Below, one piece after another: positions 25,648-34,334 of a stretch of DNA of 64,000 bases (position 1 is the first letter of the stretch; the number at the start of each line of letters is the position of its first letter). Under the pieces are notes generated by a model. The model saw only the letters and a program-made list of their open reading frames with translations, was not told the origin of the DNA and did not search any database. This DNA comes from Bacteroidales bacterium (GTDB lineage: Bacteria; Bacteroidota; Bacteroidia; Bacteroidales; UBA3824), in the NCBI GenBank assembly GCA_024413595.1, contig JAKSUC010000007.1:1-64000 (forward strand), in the 5' to 3' direction. The position numbers and the translations under genes are program-made.

Positions 25648-28419
25648 ATGAGACAGTTGATAAATAATTTAAGTATAAAGAGTAAGATTCTATTAGGATT
25701 CTTTTTACTCACTGCTATATATTTTATTTTAGGTATTTTTCAATACAATTCATTAGAAAATGTTAATCATTCTAATGAGTCTATTAATTTTGCAAAAGAT
25801 ATGAATTCAACTGTAGCAAAAATTAAATATCTTTTGGCAAAAGATGTATTAGTATTAAGAAATTTTAGTACAGCAAAAGATAATAAAGAATATACTTCTC
25901 TTAAAAAAGAACATGATGATTTCAAAGAAAAAATATTTGAAGTTTTTAATTCTGTACCTAAAATAACTGAACGTAAATTTATAGATTTAGCATTACGTAA
26001 AAATTTTACTGATACTATTAATATAATAAAAAATATATATAATGATGACTATTTTATTTCATACGAAGAAATAATAACATCGCAAAAAAAGATAATTAAT
26101 CCTATAGAACTCAAAAACGAAGTATTAGAAAGCGAAAGAATAAAACAATTTGAAAAAGTTAATTTAGTAGAAAGTGATTCAACTGGAAACAACCAATTTT
26201 TAGTAAAACGTTCTGATGCAGATATAGAAGAACAAATTCAAGATAATCTTAATGAACTGAAATACGAACAACGTAAACATTATCAAAAAATAGTTCGTCA
26301 TGTTAATGAAATTGATAAAATGCTATCAATTATAGAAGCAAAATCAAATACAATAAGTAATAAAGCTGTTTCTGAGGCTGTTTCGTTGGGACGACATAAT
26401 ATTAAAACTTTCATAATATTTTTATTTATAGCAATTAGCTTATCAATTATTCTATCTTTCATAATTTCAAATATGATAGTTAAACCGTTAGAAAAATTGA
26501 TGAAATATGCTTCTCGATTATCAGAGGGAGAATTACCTGAATTTACAGAAGAAATATATAATGATGAAATTGGCGAAACTGCAAATTCAATTTCACAATT
26601 AACAGTTGGTCTCCAAAAAACTTCAGAATTCGCTCATGCAATTGGTCAAGGAGATTTTAGTAGTAATTATCAACCTCTTTCAGATAAAGACGTTTTGGGA
26701 AACTCTTTGTTAAACATGCGTAAATCATTACAACAAGCTAAAGAAGAAGAAATTAAACGTCAACGTGAAGATGTTCAACGAAATTGGACTACTGAAGGCT
26801 TAGCTTTGTTTGCAGAAATTCTTCGTCATCATACCGAAAATGTTGTTGAATTATCTGATGATATTATTGTTAATCTTGTTAAATATTTAAAGGCAAATCA
26901 AGGTGGAATTTTTATTTATCAAGATATTGATCCTGAAAATGTTTATCTTGAATTATTATCTGCTTATGCTTACAATAGGAAAAAATATTTTAAACGTAAA
27001 ATCAATATTGGTGAAGGTTTAGTTGGTGCAGCAGCAGAAGAAAAATATACAATATATTTAACTGATATTCCTGACGATTATATTGAAATAGAATCTGGTA
27101 CAGGTAGTGCAAATCCAAAATCTTTGTTAATTGTTCCTTTAAAAATAGAAGAAGAAGTTCTTGGAGTTATTGAACTTGCTTCTTTCAATGAACTTAAAGA
27201 TTATGAAATTGAATTGGTAGAAAAAATTGCAGAAAGTATTGCCTCTACTCTTTCAACTGCAAGAATCAATACTAGAACCGCAGAACTTTTGGAACAATCT
27301 AATTCACAAACAAAAGTGATGAAAGATCAAGAAGAGGAAATGCGTCAAACCATTGAAGAGATGCGTGCAACTCAAGAAGATTCTTTACGTCGTGAGGAAG
27401 AATTTTATAACGAACTTAAAGAAATTGAAGCTATTAATAAAACACTTGAACAACAAACTTCTTTACAAGATAGTGAAATAGAAAAATTAAAAAATAATTA
27501 TTCTACTTCAATGAAATTGGTTAAAGAACGCGAAAGTTTTGAAAATAACTTATATAATATTATTTCTGGAGCTGTAATTACAACAACTGATGAGGGTATT
27601 ATTACTTTAGTTAATGATCAATTCTCTTCTTTACTAAAATATAAGAGTGCGGAAGTTATTGGTAGAAGTGTTTATACAATTTTAGGTTTTAATACTAACG
27701 AAGTTGAAATGTCAAAAGTATTACAAGCCGAATTTGGGAATATTGTAAACACTAAAGGTCGTGAAGTTAAAATTGCAAACAAAGATGGTGAATTTGTAAT
27801 ATTCTGGTTGTCGGTAACTGCAAATATTTTTGAAGGGAAGGTTTTGTATACTTTGATATTAAATGATTTAACCAAATTATCAGAAGAACGTAAGCGTTGT
27901 AAAGGTTTTGAAGAAGAATTACTAGTTTGTAGATTTGAATCAGAAAACAAAACACAAACATTAGAATCATTACTTCAAAAAAATAAAATTGAATTACCTG
28001 GTTTTGAAACTGAATATACATTCATAAATTTTGAAGATTATAGAATAGGTTTAAACATTATAGATTCTCAATTAAAGAAATGGTTTGATTTGATTAATAA
28101 AATATATGGTGTGTTTAAACGTCATGAATCTCAAAAAAATATATTAGCTGCAATTGATGAATTTATAGATTATACAGGTTATCATTTTGGATTTGAAGAA
28201 AAATATCTAAAAGATTTTTCATACGAAAATTTTGATGAATATAAATCAACTCATGATCAATTTATTTTATCTATATCTTCTTATCGTCAGTCATATAGTG
28301 AAGGAGAAAAAATATCTTTGATTAAATTAGTGGTATTTTTAAAATCATGGGTTCAATATTATATTTCACTTCATGACGAAAAGTTTATTAAATTATTTAG
28401 AATTAACGGTTTATCATAA
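25648..28419 (+). CDS. HAMP-GAF-PAS sensor protein with degenerate hemerythrin domain
   Basis: A 923-residue membrane sensor starting at ATG 25648; an upstream in-frame GTG lies in the metF terminator. Order: membrane helix (about 10-32), extracytoplasmic helical domain (about 33-245), second membrane helix (about 250-272), HAMP (about 273-330), a second HAMP-like stretch, GAF (about 395-535), coiled coil (about 550-635), PAS (about 640-755) and a hemerythrin-like four-helix domain (784-923). In the last domain only H846, E850, H869 and D910 of the usual di-iron ligands remain. The other three positions are L809, Y865 and Y905. No kinase, cyclase or methyl-accepting output domain is present, so it may signal by protein contact. 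No close partner gene flanks it. Confidence 0.85.
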   Translation: MRQLINNLSIKSKILLGFFLLTAIYFILGIFQYNSLENVNHSNESINFAKDMNSTVAKIKYLLAKDVLVLRNFSTAKDNKEYTSLKKEHDDFKEKIFEVFNSVPKITERKFIDLALRKNFTDTINIIKNIYNDDYFISYEEIITSQKKIINPIELKNEVLESERIKQFEKVNLVESDSTGNNQFLVKRSDADIEEQIQDNLNELKYEQRKHYQKIVRHVNEIDKMLSIIEAKSNTISNKAVSEAVSLGRHNIKTFIIFLFIAISLSIILSFIISNMIVKPLEKLMKYASRLSEGELPEFTEEIYNDEIGETANSISQLTVGLQKTSEFAHAIGQGDFSSNYQPLSDKDVLGNSLLNMRKSLQQAKEEEIKRQREDVQRNWTTEGLALFAEILRHHTENVVELSDDIIVNLVKYLKANQGGIFIYQDIDPENVYLELLSAYAYNRKKYFKRKINIGEGLVGAAAEEKYTIYLTDIPDDYIEIESGTGSANPKSLLIVPLKIEEEVLGVIELASFNELKDYEIELVEKIAESIASTLSTARINTRTAELLEQSNSQTKVMKDQEEEMRQTIEEMRATQEDSLRREEEFYNELKEIEAINKTLEQQTSLQDSEIEKLKNNYSTSMKLVKERESFENNLYNIISGAVITTTDEGIITLVNDQFSSLLKYKSAEVIGRSVYTILGFNTNEVEMSKVLQAEFGNIVNTKGREVKIANKDGEFVIFWLSVTANIFEGKVLYTLILNDLTKLSEERKRCKGFEEELLVCRFESENKTQTLESLLQKNKIELPGFETEYTFINFEDYRIGLNIIDSQLKKWFDLINKIYGVFKRHESQKNILAAIDEFIDYTGYHFGFEEKYLKDFSYENFDEYKSTHDQFILSISSYRQSYSEGEKISLIKLVVFLKSWVQYYISLHDEKFIKLFRINGLS

Positions 28420-28433
28420 TAATGTAAAATTTC

Positions 28434-28474
28434 AAAAAAAAAGCATTGAATTAAATAAATTCAATGCTTTTTTT
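28434..28474. terminator. Bidirectional terminator between the sensor gene and tRNA-Arg
   Basis: 12-bp core stem (28441-28452 with 28458-28469) extended by flanking A and T runs. It serves the convergent sensor gene and the siaC/tRNA unit. Confidence 0.88.
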
Positions 28475-28475
28475 G

Positions 28476-28549
28476 AAACCTAGACGGGATTCAAACCCGT
28501 ACCTCAGGAATCGGACTCCTATATTCTATTCAGCTTAAACTACTAGGTC
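28476..28549 (-). tRNA. tRNA-Arg (anticodon CCG)
   Basis: A 74-nt cloverleaf on the minus strand. The acceptor is GACCTAG paired with CTAGGTT, the T arm is ACGGG-TTTGAAT-CCCGT, and the anticodon loop GTCCGAT gives anticodon CCG for codon CGG. The discriminator base would be U, which is unusual, and CCA is not encoded. The 5' end overlaps the stop codon of siaC by seven bases. Confidence 0.85.
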
Positions 28550-28938
28550 GTGCTTTCTTTTTCTATTAATTCTAGAGGAAGTTTTAGACATTCTTTATAA
28601 CCTAAACCTTCATCAAGCATGTCCTCGTCGTAGCTTTCATAAATCCATTTTATTGAGATTTCTTTTCCTAATTTGATAAATTCTTCTAATTTGGCCAACA
28701 TTTCGTATATTACTTTATTAGAAGCTGAACTTAATATTGAAAATTCAAATTCAACATTTATATTTCCATTCCATGTTGGTATTTTTTCTGCTAATATATT
28801 GATGATTGGCACATAAAATTCTACGGCATTTTCTGGAAATGAAGGGCCTTCTATTCTGACAAATAGTTTTTCGCCATCAATTATTATTGAAGGTGTGTCG
28901 TCTGTTGATGAAATTATTATTTTTTCTTCGTTTACCAT
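28543..28938 (-). CDS. siaC: SiaC-family (DUF1987) regulatory phosphoprotein
   Basis: About 131 residues, starting at ATG 28938; the in-frame TTG at 28944 is less likely. The sequence matches the DUF1987/SiaC family: an N-terminal STDDTPSIIIDG, then GPSFPENAVEFYVPI, the helix-capping serine cluster LSSASNK (about residues 69-75), and a C-terminal WIYESYDEDMLDEGLGY. In Pseudomonas, SiaC is phosphorylated by SiaB and dephosphorylated by the PP2C SiaA, and unphosphorylated SiaC activates a diguanylate cyclase. Here the serine cluster would hold the phospho-site. No siaB or GGDEF gene is in the window, but three PP2C phosphatases are. The TAG stop lies inside the downstream tRNA-Arg. Confidence 0.87.
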   Translation of the reverse strand: MVNEEKIIISSTDDTPSIIIDGEKLFVRIEGPSFPENAVEFYVPIINILAEKIPTWNGNINVEFEFSILSSASNKVIYEMLAKLEEFIKLGKEISIKWIYESYDEDMLDEGLGYKECLKLPLELIEKESTT

Positions 28939-29001
28939 ATTCAAATTGTCGTTTTTGTGCTTTTATAGCAGTTTTAAAAATAAATTCAAAATTACGAAAT
29001 T

Positions 29002-29898
29002 TTAATGATTTGTATATAATGTTTCTAAAATTATTTTTAAAATATTTGTTATTTCTTGATTATTAATATCATTTATATTTTCATACTCAATATATTCTGG
29101 TTTTTCGTTTATAATTTTGGTTCCTACTAAATTTACACTTCTTATACCGGCAATTGAACTTATTATTGTGTTGTCGCCATAATATGGACGTGATATTATG
29201 TCGCTAAATAGATTTTCTAATCCATTTTTTTGGGCAACTATTTTTAAAAATTTTAAATGTTTTGATGCAAAATGGTTTGAATTTCCATCTGTTATAAATG
29301 TTGTTCCTTTTGATGTGGGGTTTACTAAGCACATTCCATATTCGTAATTTATATTCTTATTGGTTAAATAATTTTTAGTCCATAATTGTGAGCCTTGACA
29401 ATATGCTAAATAATGATTTATATCGCTTTGAGTGTTCAATAAATATCTACCATCAAAAAATATTATATCAAATCCTTTATCTATAGGATTTTCTTTAATT
29501 GTTTTGCTTAATGTTATTAATAATGCAATTGCGGAATTATAATCTATTGAATCTTTTTTTTCTGGATTTTGATCATAATTTGTATATAATAATATTCTTT
29601 CTTGTTTTTGTGGATTTATTTTACCAATTATATTGTGTATTTTTAAAGAATCACAATCAAATGTTTGAATATAAACAGTATCTGAATATTTTTTCATGTT
29701 TAAAAAAATGAAATTCATAGCAGAATCTCTATTTTCTGTTCCACAAAATCTGTTGGTAAATTTTCCTATTTGTTTTATTAAAAATAAAGTTGAATCGCTA
29801 TTTATTTTTATATTTTCGTTTATTTCAGGTGTTCTACAACATATTGGTAATAATGAAATTGTAAAAACAATAAATAAATCAAAAAAAAATTTTTTCAT
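29002..29898 (-). CDS. M28 / glutaminyl-cyclase-like exported pseudoenzyme
   Basis: A 298-residue exported protein with a hydrophobic N-terminus ending LLPICC (C20/C21), a possible lipoprotein site. The fold landmarks of the M28 metallopeptidase / glutaminyl cyclase family are seen: ILLYTNYDQ, a helix with NSAIALLITLSKTI, DIIFFDG, and YCQGSQLWTKNY. The metal site is not conserved. The usual His is N107, the Glu pair after FDG is R151-Y152, the later Asp is replaced in LVNPT, and the final DDH-type motif reads GDNT. It therefore looks catalytically inactive, or of different function. The family call rests on order and spacing of motifs. It lies between siaC and the small-RNA/ruvB region without an obvious operon partner. 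Confidence 0.68.
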   Translation of the reverse strand: MKKFFFDLFIVFTISLLPICCRTPEINENIKINSDSTLFLIKQIGKFTNRFCGTENRDSAMNFIFLNMKKYSDTVYIQTFDCDSLKIHNIIGKINPQKQERILLYTNYDQNPEKKDSIDYNSAIALLITLSKTIKENPIDKGFDIIFFDGRYLLNTQSDINHYLAYCQGSQLWTKNYLTNKNINYEYGMCLVNPTSKGTTFITDGNSNHFASKHLKFLKIVAQKNGLENLFSDIISRPYYGDNTIISSIAGIRSVNLVGTKIINEKPEYIEYENINDINNQEITNILKIILETLYTNH

Positions 29899-29921
29899 TA
29901 TTAATATTTTTTTAAAAAAAC

Positions 29922-29953
29922 ATTTGTTTTAATATTTTTTTTATTATTTTTGC
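29922..29953 (+). promoter_or_regulatory. Promoter of the putative small RNA
   Basis: TTTG at 29922-29925, exactly 19 bases, then TATTTTTGC at 29945-29953: a full Bacteroidota consensus on the plus strand with no ORF downstream. Confidence 0.7.
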
Positions 29954-29958
29954 AATGT

Positions 29959-30067
29959 CGAAACAGAGTATTTATTTTGTTTCGCTTTAAATTAGACATT
30001 TTTGTTTTTTGAAAGCCGGTTTATATTGAAGCAGGGAGGACGAAGTGATTTCGCCCTCCTTTTTTTA
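29959..30067 (+). ncRNA. Putative small RNA of about 110 nt
   Basis: A plus-strand promoter is followed by a short transcript zone with no ORF and a terminator (GGAGGaCGAA paired with TTCGcCCTCC, 30035-30059, then seven T). A 5' hairpin CGAAACA...TGTTTCG spans 29959-29984. The next genes on both sides are on the minus strand, so this terminator has no other plus-strand gene to serve. Homology to 6S, SRP or tmRNA could not be established by eye. Confidence 0.6.
30035..30066 (+). terminator. Terminator of the putative small RNA
   Basis: G+C-rich stem with one A-C mismatch (30035-30044 with 30050-30059), loop GTGAT and seven T. It is oriented for the plus strand, opposite to ruvB. Confidence 0.85.
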
Positions 30068-30075
30068 TGTTTTTG

Positions 30076-31098
30076 CTAAAACAACAATAATTGTGGATCG
30101 TCAGAAATTCCATTAAAATTTTTTCCTAAATGTTTGTATGCAAATTCTGTAACCATACGTCCACGAGGTGTACGTTTTATTAAACCTTCCATTATTAAAT
30201 ATGGTTCATATACCTCTTCAATAGTTCCACTATCTTCACCAACTGCAGTTGCTATTGTGTTTAATCCCACAGGACCTCCTTGAAATTTATCAATTATTGT
30301 ACATAAAATTTTATTGTCCATTTCATCAAGACCCAAAGAGTCGATATTTAAATTATCAAGTGCGTATTTTGTAATTTCAAGGTCAATTTTACCATTACCT
30401 TTTACTTGTGCGTAATCTCTTACTCTACGTAGTAATGAATTAGCAATACGTGGAGTTCCTCTACTTCGAGATGCAATTTCACCTGCGGCAGGTTGATCTA
30501 TTTCAGCATTTATAATTTTTGCAGCTCGCATCACAATTTTTGTTAAAACTTCTATATCATAATATTCTAATAATAAGTTTATTCCAAATCTTGCACGTAA
30601 AGGAGCTGTTAATAATCCTGCTCGTGTTGTAGCACCAACCAAAGTGAATGGATTAATCGAAAGTTGAACAGAACGTGCTGCAGGTCCTTTGTCGATAACT
30701 ATATCGATTTTATAATCTTCCATTGCTGAATATAAATATTCTTCAACAACAGGACTTAATCGGTGAATTTCGTCAATAAACAAAACATCACGTTCGTCAA
30801 GATTAGTTAATAATCCTGCTAAATCTCCAGGTTTATCAAGTACTGGACCTGACGTAGTTTTCATACCTACGCCTAATTCATTTGCTATTATATTTGAAAG
30901 TGTTGTTTTTCCTAAACCAGGAGGACCGTGAAATAATACATGGTCTAGTGCTTCTCCTCTCATTTTGGCTGCTTTAACAAATACTTCAAGATTTTCTCTC
31001 AATTTTTTTTGTCCATTAAAGTCATCAAATGAAAGTGGTCTTAATTTTTTTTCGAATTCTTTTTCTTTTTCTGATATGTTAACTTTTCTAATATCCAT
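30076..31098 (-). CDS. ruvB: Holliday junction branch-migration ATPase RuvB
   Basis: A 340-residue AAA+ helicase subunit that drives branch migration with RuvA. Walker A is GPPGLGKTT (K64), Walker B is [10 protein letters not shown] (D108/E109), and sensor and arginine-finger regions are present ([15 protein letters not shown]). The C-terminal winged helix holds [30 protein letters not shown]. Length and all motifs are normal. The ATG is 12 bases after the SDR gene stop, so it is probably co-transcribed with it. No ruvA or ruvC is in the window. Confidence 0.97.
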   Translation of the reverse strand: MDIRKVNISEKEKEFEKKLRPLSFDDFNGQKKLRENLEVFVKAAKMRGEALDHVLFHGPPGLGKTTLSNIIANELGVGMKTTSGPVLDKPGDLAGLLTNLDERDVLFIDEIHRLSPVVEEYLYSAMEDYKIDIVIDKGPAARSVQLSINPFTLVGATTRAGLLTAPLRARFGINLLLEYYDIEVLTKIVMRAAKIINAEIDQPAAGEIASRSRGTPRIANSLLRRVRDYAQVKGNGKIDLEITKYALDNLNIDSLGLDEMDNKILCTIIDKFQGGPVGLNTIATAVGEDSGTIEEVYEPYLIMEGLIKRTPRGRMVTEFAYKHLGKNFNGISDDPQLLLF

Positions 31099-31110
31099 AA
31101 ATTATTTGAG

Positions 31111-32127
31111 TTATTTCCTTTGTTTGTTTTTTTGATATATATCACATATTTCTTCTATCACTTGGTCAATTGGTTGATATCCTGCTGTTAATGTATTAAT
31201 ACTTTTTTCGTTACTATACAATTTAAAGTTTGTTAATGTATTTATTAAATCGTCGGTTAGTTTAGGATTTTTCTTTGTAAAGATAGTATTTATTTTCAAA
31301 ATATATTTAGCTAATGTTAAAATAAATTTGTTTGCGTTATATTTTGGGCGTTTAACCTTTAAGCAATCTGCAAAATCAAATAATATTTTTGAAAAACAAA
31401 GATTTTGAGAACTTACTATATATTTTTGTGAGTAAATCTTTTGTTTTGTGAGTGATAACATACATTCAACTACGTCGTTAACTCCAACAAAACCTGTTAC
31501 GCCTTGTGTATAGAAATTTATTCCTTTATCTATTTTTTTTATTATCGAAGAATAATCTGAACACCAATCTCCTGGTCCTAAAATAACACTTGGACTAATG
31601 ATTGCTCCTTTTAATCCTTCTTCAAAGCCTCTCCAAACTTCCATTTCTGAAAGAAATGCAGCTTGTGAAAAATATGAATATTTTGCTTTTGGGTTTCGTT
31701 CACTATTTTCGCTAATTTCTTTACATTCTGGTTCATCGCCTAATGCTGCCACATTACTAACGTGACAAAAATATTCAACACCTGCGTCTATTGCTGCATC
31801 TATAAGAATTGATGTTGCTTCAACATTTACAGAAACTACATCGGAGTGTTTTTTTCCTTGAAAAATTACAGGCCATGTGCAATTATATACTACTTCTGCA
31901 TCTTCTAATGCTTCTATTAATGAGTCTTTATCAAATGGATCTGCTTCTACCCATTCTATTTCTGTATATATATTTTCAAAATCTAAAAAATAGTAGCTTA
32001 GTATTTTTTCAAATTGTAATGTATTACTATTTTTTCTTTTAAGAGCTCTTACTTGTTTGCCTTTTTTTAATAAAGAACATATTGTATGCGCTCCTAACAT
32101 ATTATTTGCACCAATAACAATGTCCAA
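31111..32127 (-). CDS. Extended SDR / NAD(P)-dependent epimerase-like protein with altered catalytic site
   Basis: A 338-residue Rossmann-fold protein of the extended short-chain dehydrogenase group: nucleotide-binding VIGANNMLGAHTICSLL, an acidic ADVVYNC-like strand (AEVVYNC), CHVSNVAALG, and ISPSVILGPGDW. The usual active-site YxxSK, placed eight residues before EMEVW in this subgroup, reads F153-S-Q-A-A157, so both Tyr and Lys appear lost. Translation starts at TTG 32127, directly after an in-frame TAA; the upstream ATG is out of frame. It is the first gene of a probable two-gene unit with ruvB. The substrate is unknown. Confidence 0.8.
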   Translation of the reverse strand: MDIVIGANNMLGAHTICSLLKKGKQVRALKRKNSNTLQFEKILSYYFLDFENIYTEIEWVEADPFDKDSLIEALEDAEVVYNCTWPVIFQGKKHSDVVSVNVEATSILIDAAIDAGVEYFCHVSNVAALGDEPECKEISENSERNPKAKYSYFSQAAFLSEMEVWRGFEEGLKGAIISPSVILGPGDWCSDYSSIIKKIDKGINFYTQGVTGFVGVNDVVECMLSLTKQKIYSQKYIVSSQNLCFSKILFDFADCLKVKRPKYNANKFILTLAKYILKINTIFTKKNPKLTDDLINTLTNFKLYSNEKSINTLTAGYQPIDQVIEEICDIYQKNKQRK

Positions 32128-32233
32128 TTTTTACCCCCATTTTTTGAATTTGTAAAAATATATTTTTATTTTTAATAGTTATATTTATTTAATTGAATTT
32201 ATTATTAAGAAATGATACTATATTTACCCGTTA

Positions 32234-32257
32234 GCAGAATTAAATTATAAAATCCTC
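32234..32257 (+). repeat. Imperfect 24-bp direct repeat, copy 1
   Basis: Reads GCAGAATTAAATTATA then AAATCCTC; 20 of 24 bases match the copy at 33086-33109. Confidence 0.45.
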
Positions 32258-33085
32258 TCTACTTACAACTCACAACATACTATTTACTAATATCTACTAT
32301 TTTTTTATAAAATTATATATGTTATTATTTGTATATTTTTTTGATAATTTATTTTAGTTTATCGACAATATATTATAATATATAAGTTAATTTCATATAT
32401 ATCAACGCTATATACATTACAACATGATTTAATATATTGTGCACTATACGGTTTAATATTCAATAATTTTATTAACTAATATTACCAATTATGCTATATT
32501 ATGCGTAATATTTTGTATAATAATAAATGGGTTAGCTATTATAAAAATATTTTATCTTAATACATATATATATATTGATATATATGATAAAATCTTGATT
32601 ATTAAAATAACTTGTTTAGCTAATATGTATAAATATAATAGTATATTTCAATATTTGTTTTGTATATATAATACATCTTTATGTGATAAACTGGTATCAA
32701 CTAGCTTTTGTGTATTAAGTTTTAGTGTATATCTAAATTAATTTTACTATTCATGATACAAGCTTAAGCTATATTCTAACTCGATTTCACTTATGATAAA
32801 ATAATATTTCTATATATATAACTTAATTAGCTATACACAAATAAACTAATTTATATTTAGCTTATTCGGTTTTTAATAAAAAAAATAAAATATATATCAA
32901 GCAAACTTGATAAATTATGATAGTAAAAATATTTTAGATAAGGTGATATCAATATAGGAAATAACAAAATTTTAAAACTAATTAGCTATATGAAACTAGC
33001 AAAGCACTTAAAAACGTTTTTGTATTAGTATAATTGAGTTAGAATTGATGTTAATTTCGTAAATATAATAATAAACAACCATTTG

Positions 33086-33109
33086 GCGGAATTAAAATAT
33101 AGCATCCTC
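33086..33109 (+). repeat. Imperfect 24-bp direct repeat, copy 2
   Basis: Reads GCGGAATTAAAATATA then GCATCCTC and is followed by the relatively G+C-rich ACTCCGTTCGGCATC. Partner copy at 32234-32257. Confidence 0.45.
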
Positions 33110-33263
33110 ACTCCGTTCGGCATCTCTTACTCTCTTAGAGTAATAAAAAACAATTAATTATGCCAATTGGTTATATTTTTAAATAACTAATAGATATATT
33201 ATATTGTTAAAAAGATTAATTTTGTTTTTTTAAAAATGAAAGATTTTTTTATCAAATTTTGTA

Positions 33264-34334
33264 ATGGAAATATTAAAAATCATAGGCGGTTTTGTATTGT
33301 CTTTAATAATTAGTTTGGTTTCAATTCCTTCTATTGTTACTGTAGCTAAAACAAAAAAACTATGCGAATTGCCACAAGGGCGACATATACATAAAGGAGT
33401 GATACCAACTTTGGGTGGAGGTGCTATTTTTGGAGCATTCTTTATTCCTATTTTTATTTTTGTTGATGATGTTAATAGTCAATTTCTGCATGCGTTTACT
33501 GCTTCAAGTTTAGTGTTATTTTTTATTGGAATTAAAGATGACATTTTAATAATAGCTCCTAAAACAAAATTGTGTGGACAAATATTAGCTGCTATTATTA
33601 TTTGTGTTATCGGAGATATTAGAATTACAAGTTTACAAGGTTTTTTAGGTATCCAACAAATTCCTTATTTCGTTAGTATTATTATATCAATAGTTATGGT
33701 TGTTGGTGTAGTTAATGCTTTTAATTTAATTGATGGAATTGACGGATTAGCTGGATTGTTAGCTGTATCTTCTTCTATTTTATTTTCGATTTGGTTTTAT
33801 TTTGAAAATAATTTTACAATTTGTATTTCAACAGCTTGTTTTGTTGGTGCAATTTTGGGCTTTTTGCGTTTCAATTTATTTTCTGAAAAAAATAAATTGT
33901 TTATGGGAGATACCGGTTCTCAATTAGTTGGTTTGTATTCTATTGTATTAGCTATTTTGTTTATAGAAGCTAATTCTAATACTGATGTTAATAATATGGT
34001 TTTAGGTTCGCCGATTGTTGCTTTTGCAGTTTTATCTGTTCCTATTTTTGATGTTTTAAGAGTTATGTTTATTAGATTAGTTTTAAAACGTTCAATTTTT
34101 TCACCTGATAATAATCATATTCATTATAGATTATTAAAATTAGATTTTACACATAAACAAACTGATATTATTTTAGTTTTGTTTAATATTATATTTGCCA
34201 TTTTTGTATGGTGGTTGTCTGATTATTTTTATATTAATCGTTTGGCATTGATTGTGATACTTTTATTAATGGTTTTATTTCATATTCCACAATATTTTAT
34301 TTCTCGAAAAATCAACAAACTCAAAAAAAGATGA
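33264..34334 (+). CDS. Polyprenyl-phosphate N-acetylhexosamine-1-phosphate transferase (WecA/TagO/MraY family)
   Basis: A 356-residue integral membrane protein with about ten helices. It would start a surface polysaccharide by moving a sugar-1-phosphate from its UDP form to undecaprenyl phosphate. Family motifs: an N-terminal GRHIHKGVIPTLGG, GIKDD (D92/D93), NAFNLIDGIDGLAG (N154, D157, D160), FMGDTGSQLVG (D216) and the cytoplasmic HIHYRLL. The HIH motif and lack of MraY-specific loops favour WecA/TagO over MraY, but the donor sugar cannot be told. Its stop overlaps the ATG of the next gene (ATGA), linking it to an outer-membrane Wzi/RemB-like protein. Confidence 0.92.
   Translation: MEILKIIGGFVLSLIISLVSIPSIVTVAKTKKLCELPQGRHIHKGVIPTLGGGAIFGAFFIPIFIFVDDVNSQFLHAFTASSLVLFFIGIKDDILIIAPKTKLCGQILAAIIICVIGDIRITSLQGFLGIQQIPYFVSIIISIVMVVGVVNAFNLIDGIDGLAGLLAVSSSILFSIWFYFENNFTICISTACFVGAILGFLRFNLFSEKNKLFMGDTGSQLVGLYSIVLAILFIEANSNTDVNNMVLGSPIVAFAVLSVPIFDVLRVMFIRLVLKRSIFSPDNNHIHYRLLKLDFTHKQTDIILVLFNIIFAIFVWWLSDYFYINRLALIVILLLMVLFHIPQYFISRKINKLKKR

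Larger units (their letters stand above)
32128..33263. other. 1.1-kb gene-free, extremely A+T-rich divergent spacer
   Basis: No ORF of useful length, tRNA or promoter-terminator pair is seen. Contents: an imperfect 24-bp direct repeat near each end (see repeat entries), TTAGCTA words at 32532, 32616, 32827 and 32982 (plus TTAGCTT at 32857), and a small inverted repeat ATCAAGcaaaCTTGAT at about 32898-32913. It must hold the promoters of the SDR/ruvB unit and of the polysaccharide genes. Confidence 0.6.

Noticed and set aside
29959-30067. Identification of the small RNA as SRP RNA or 6S RNA
   Set aside because: The GAAGCAG stretch faintly recalls SRP RNA, but the conserved apical motif is not there, and the length and large bulge of 6S could not be shown. 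Left as an unnamed ncRNA.
32128-33263. Replication origin
   Set aside because: The region is A+T-rich but has no cluster of TTATNCACA DnaA boxes, and no dnaA, dnaN or similar marker gene is nearby.
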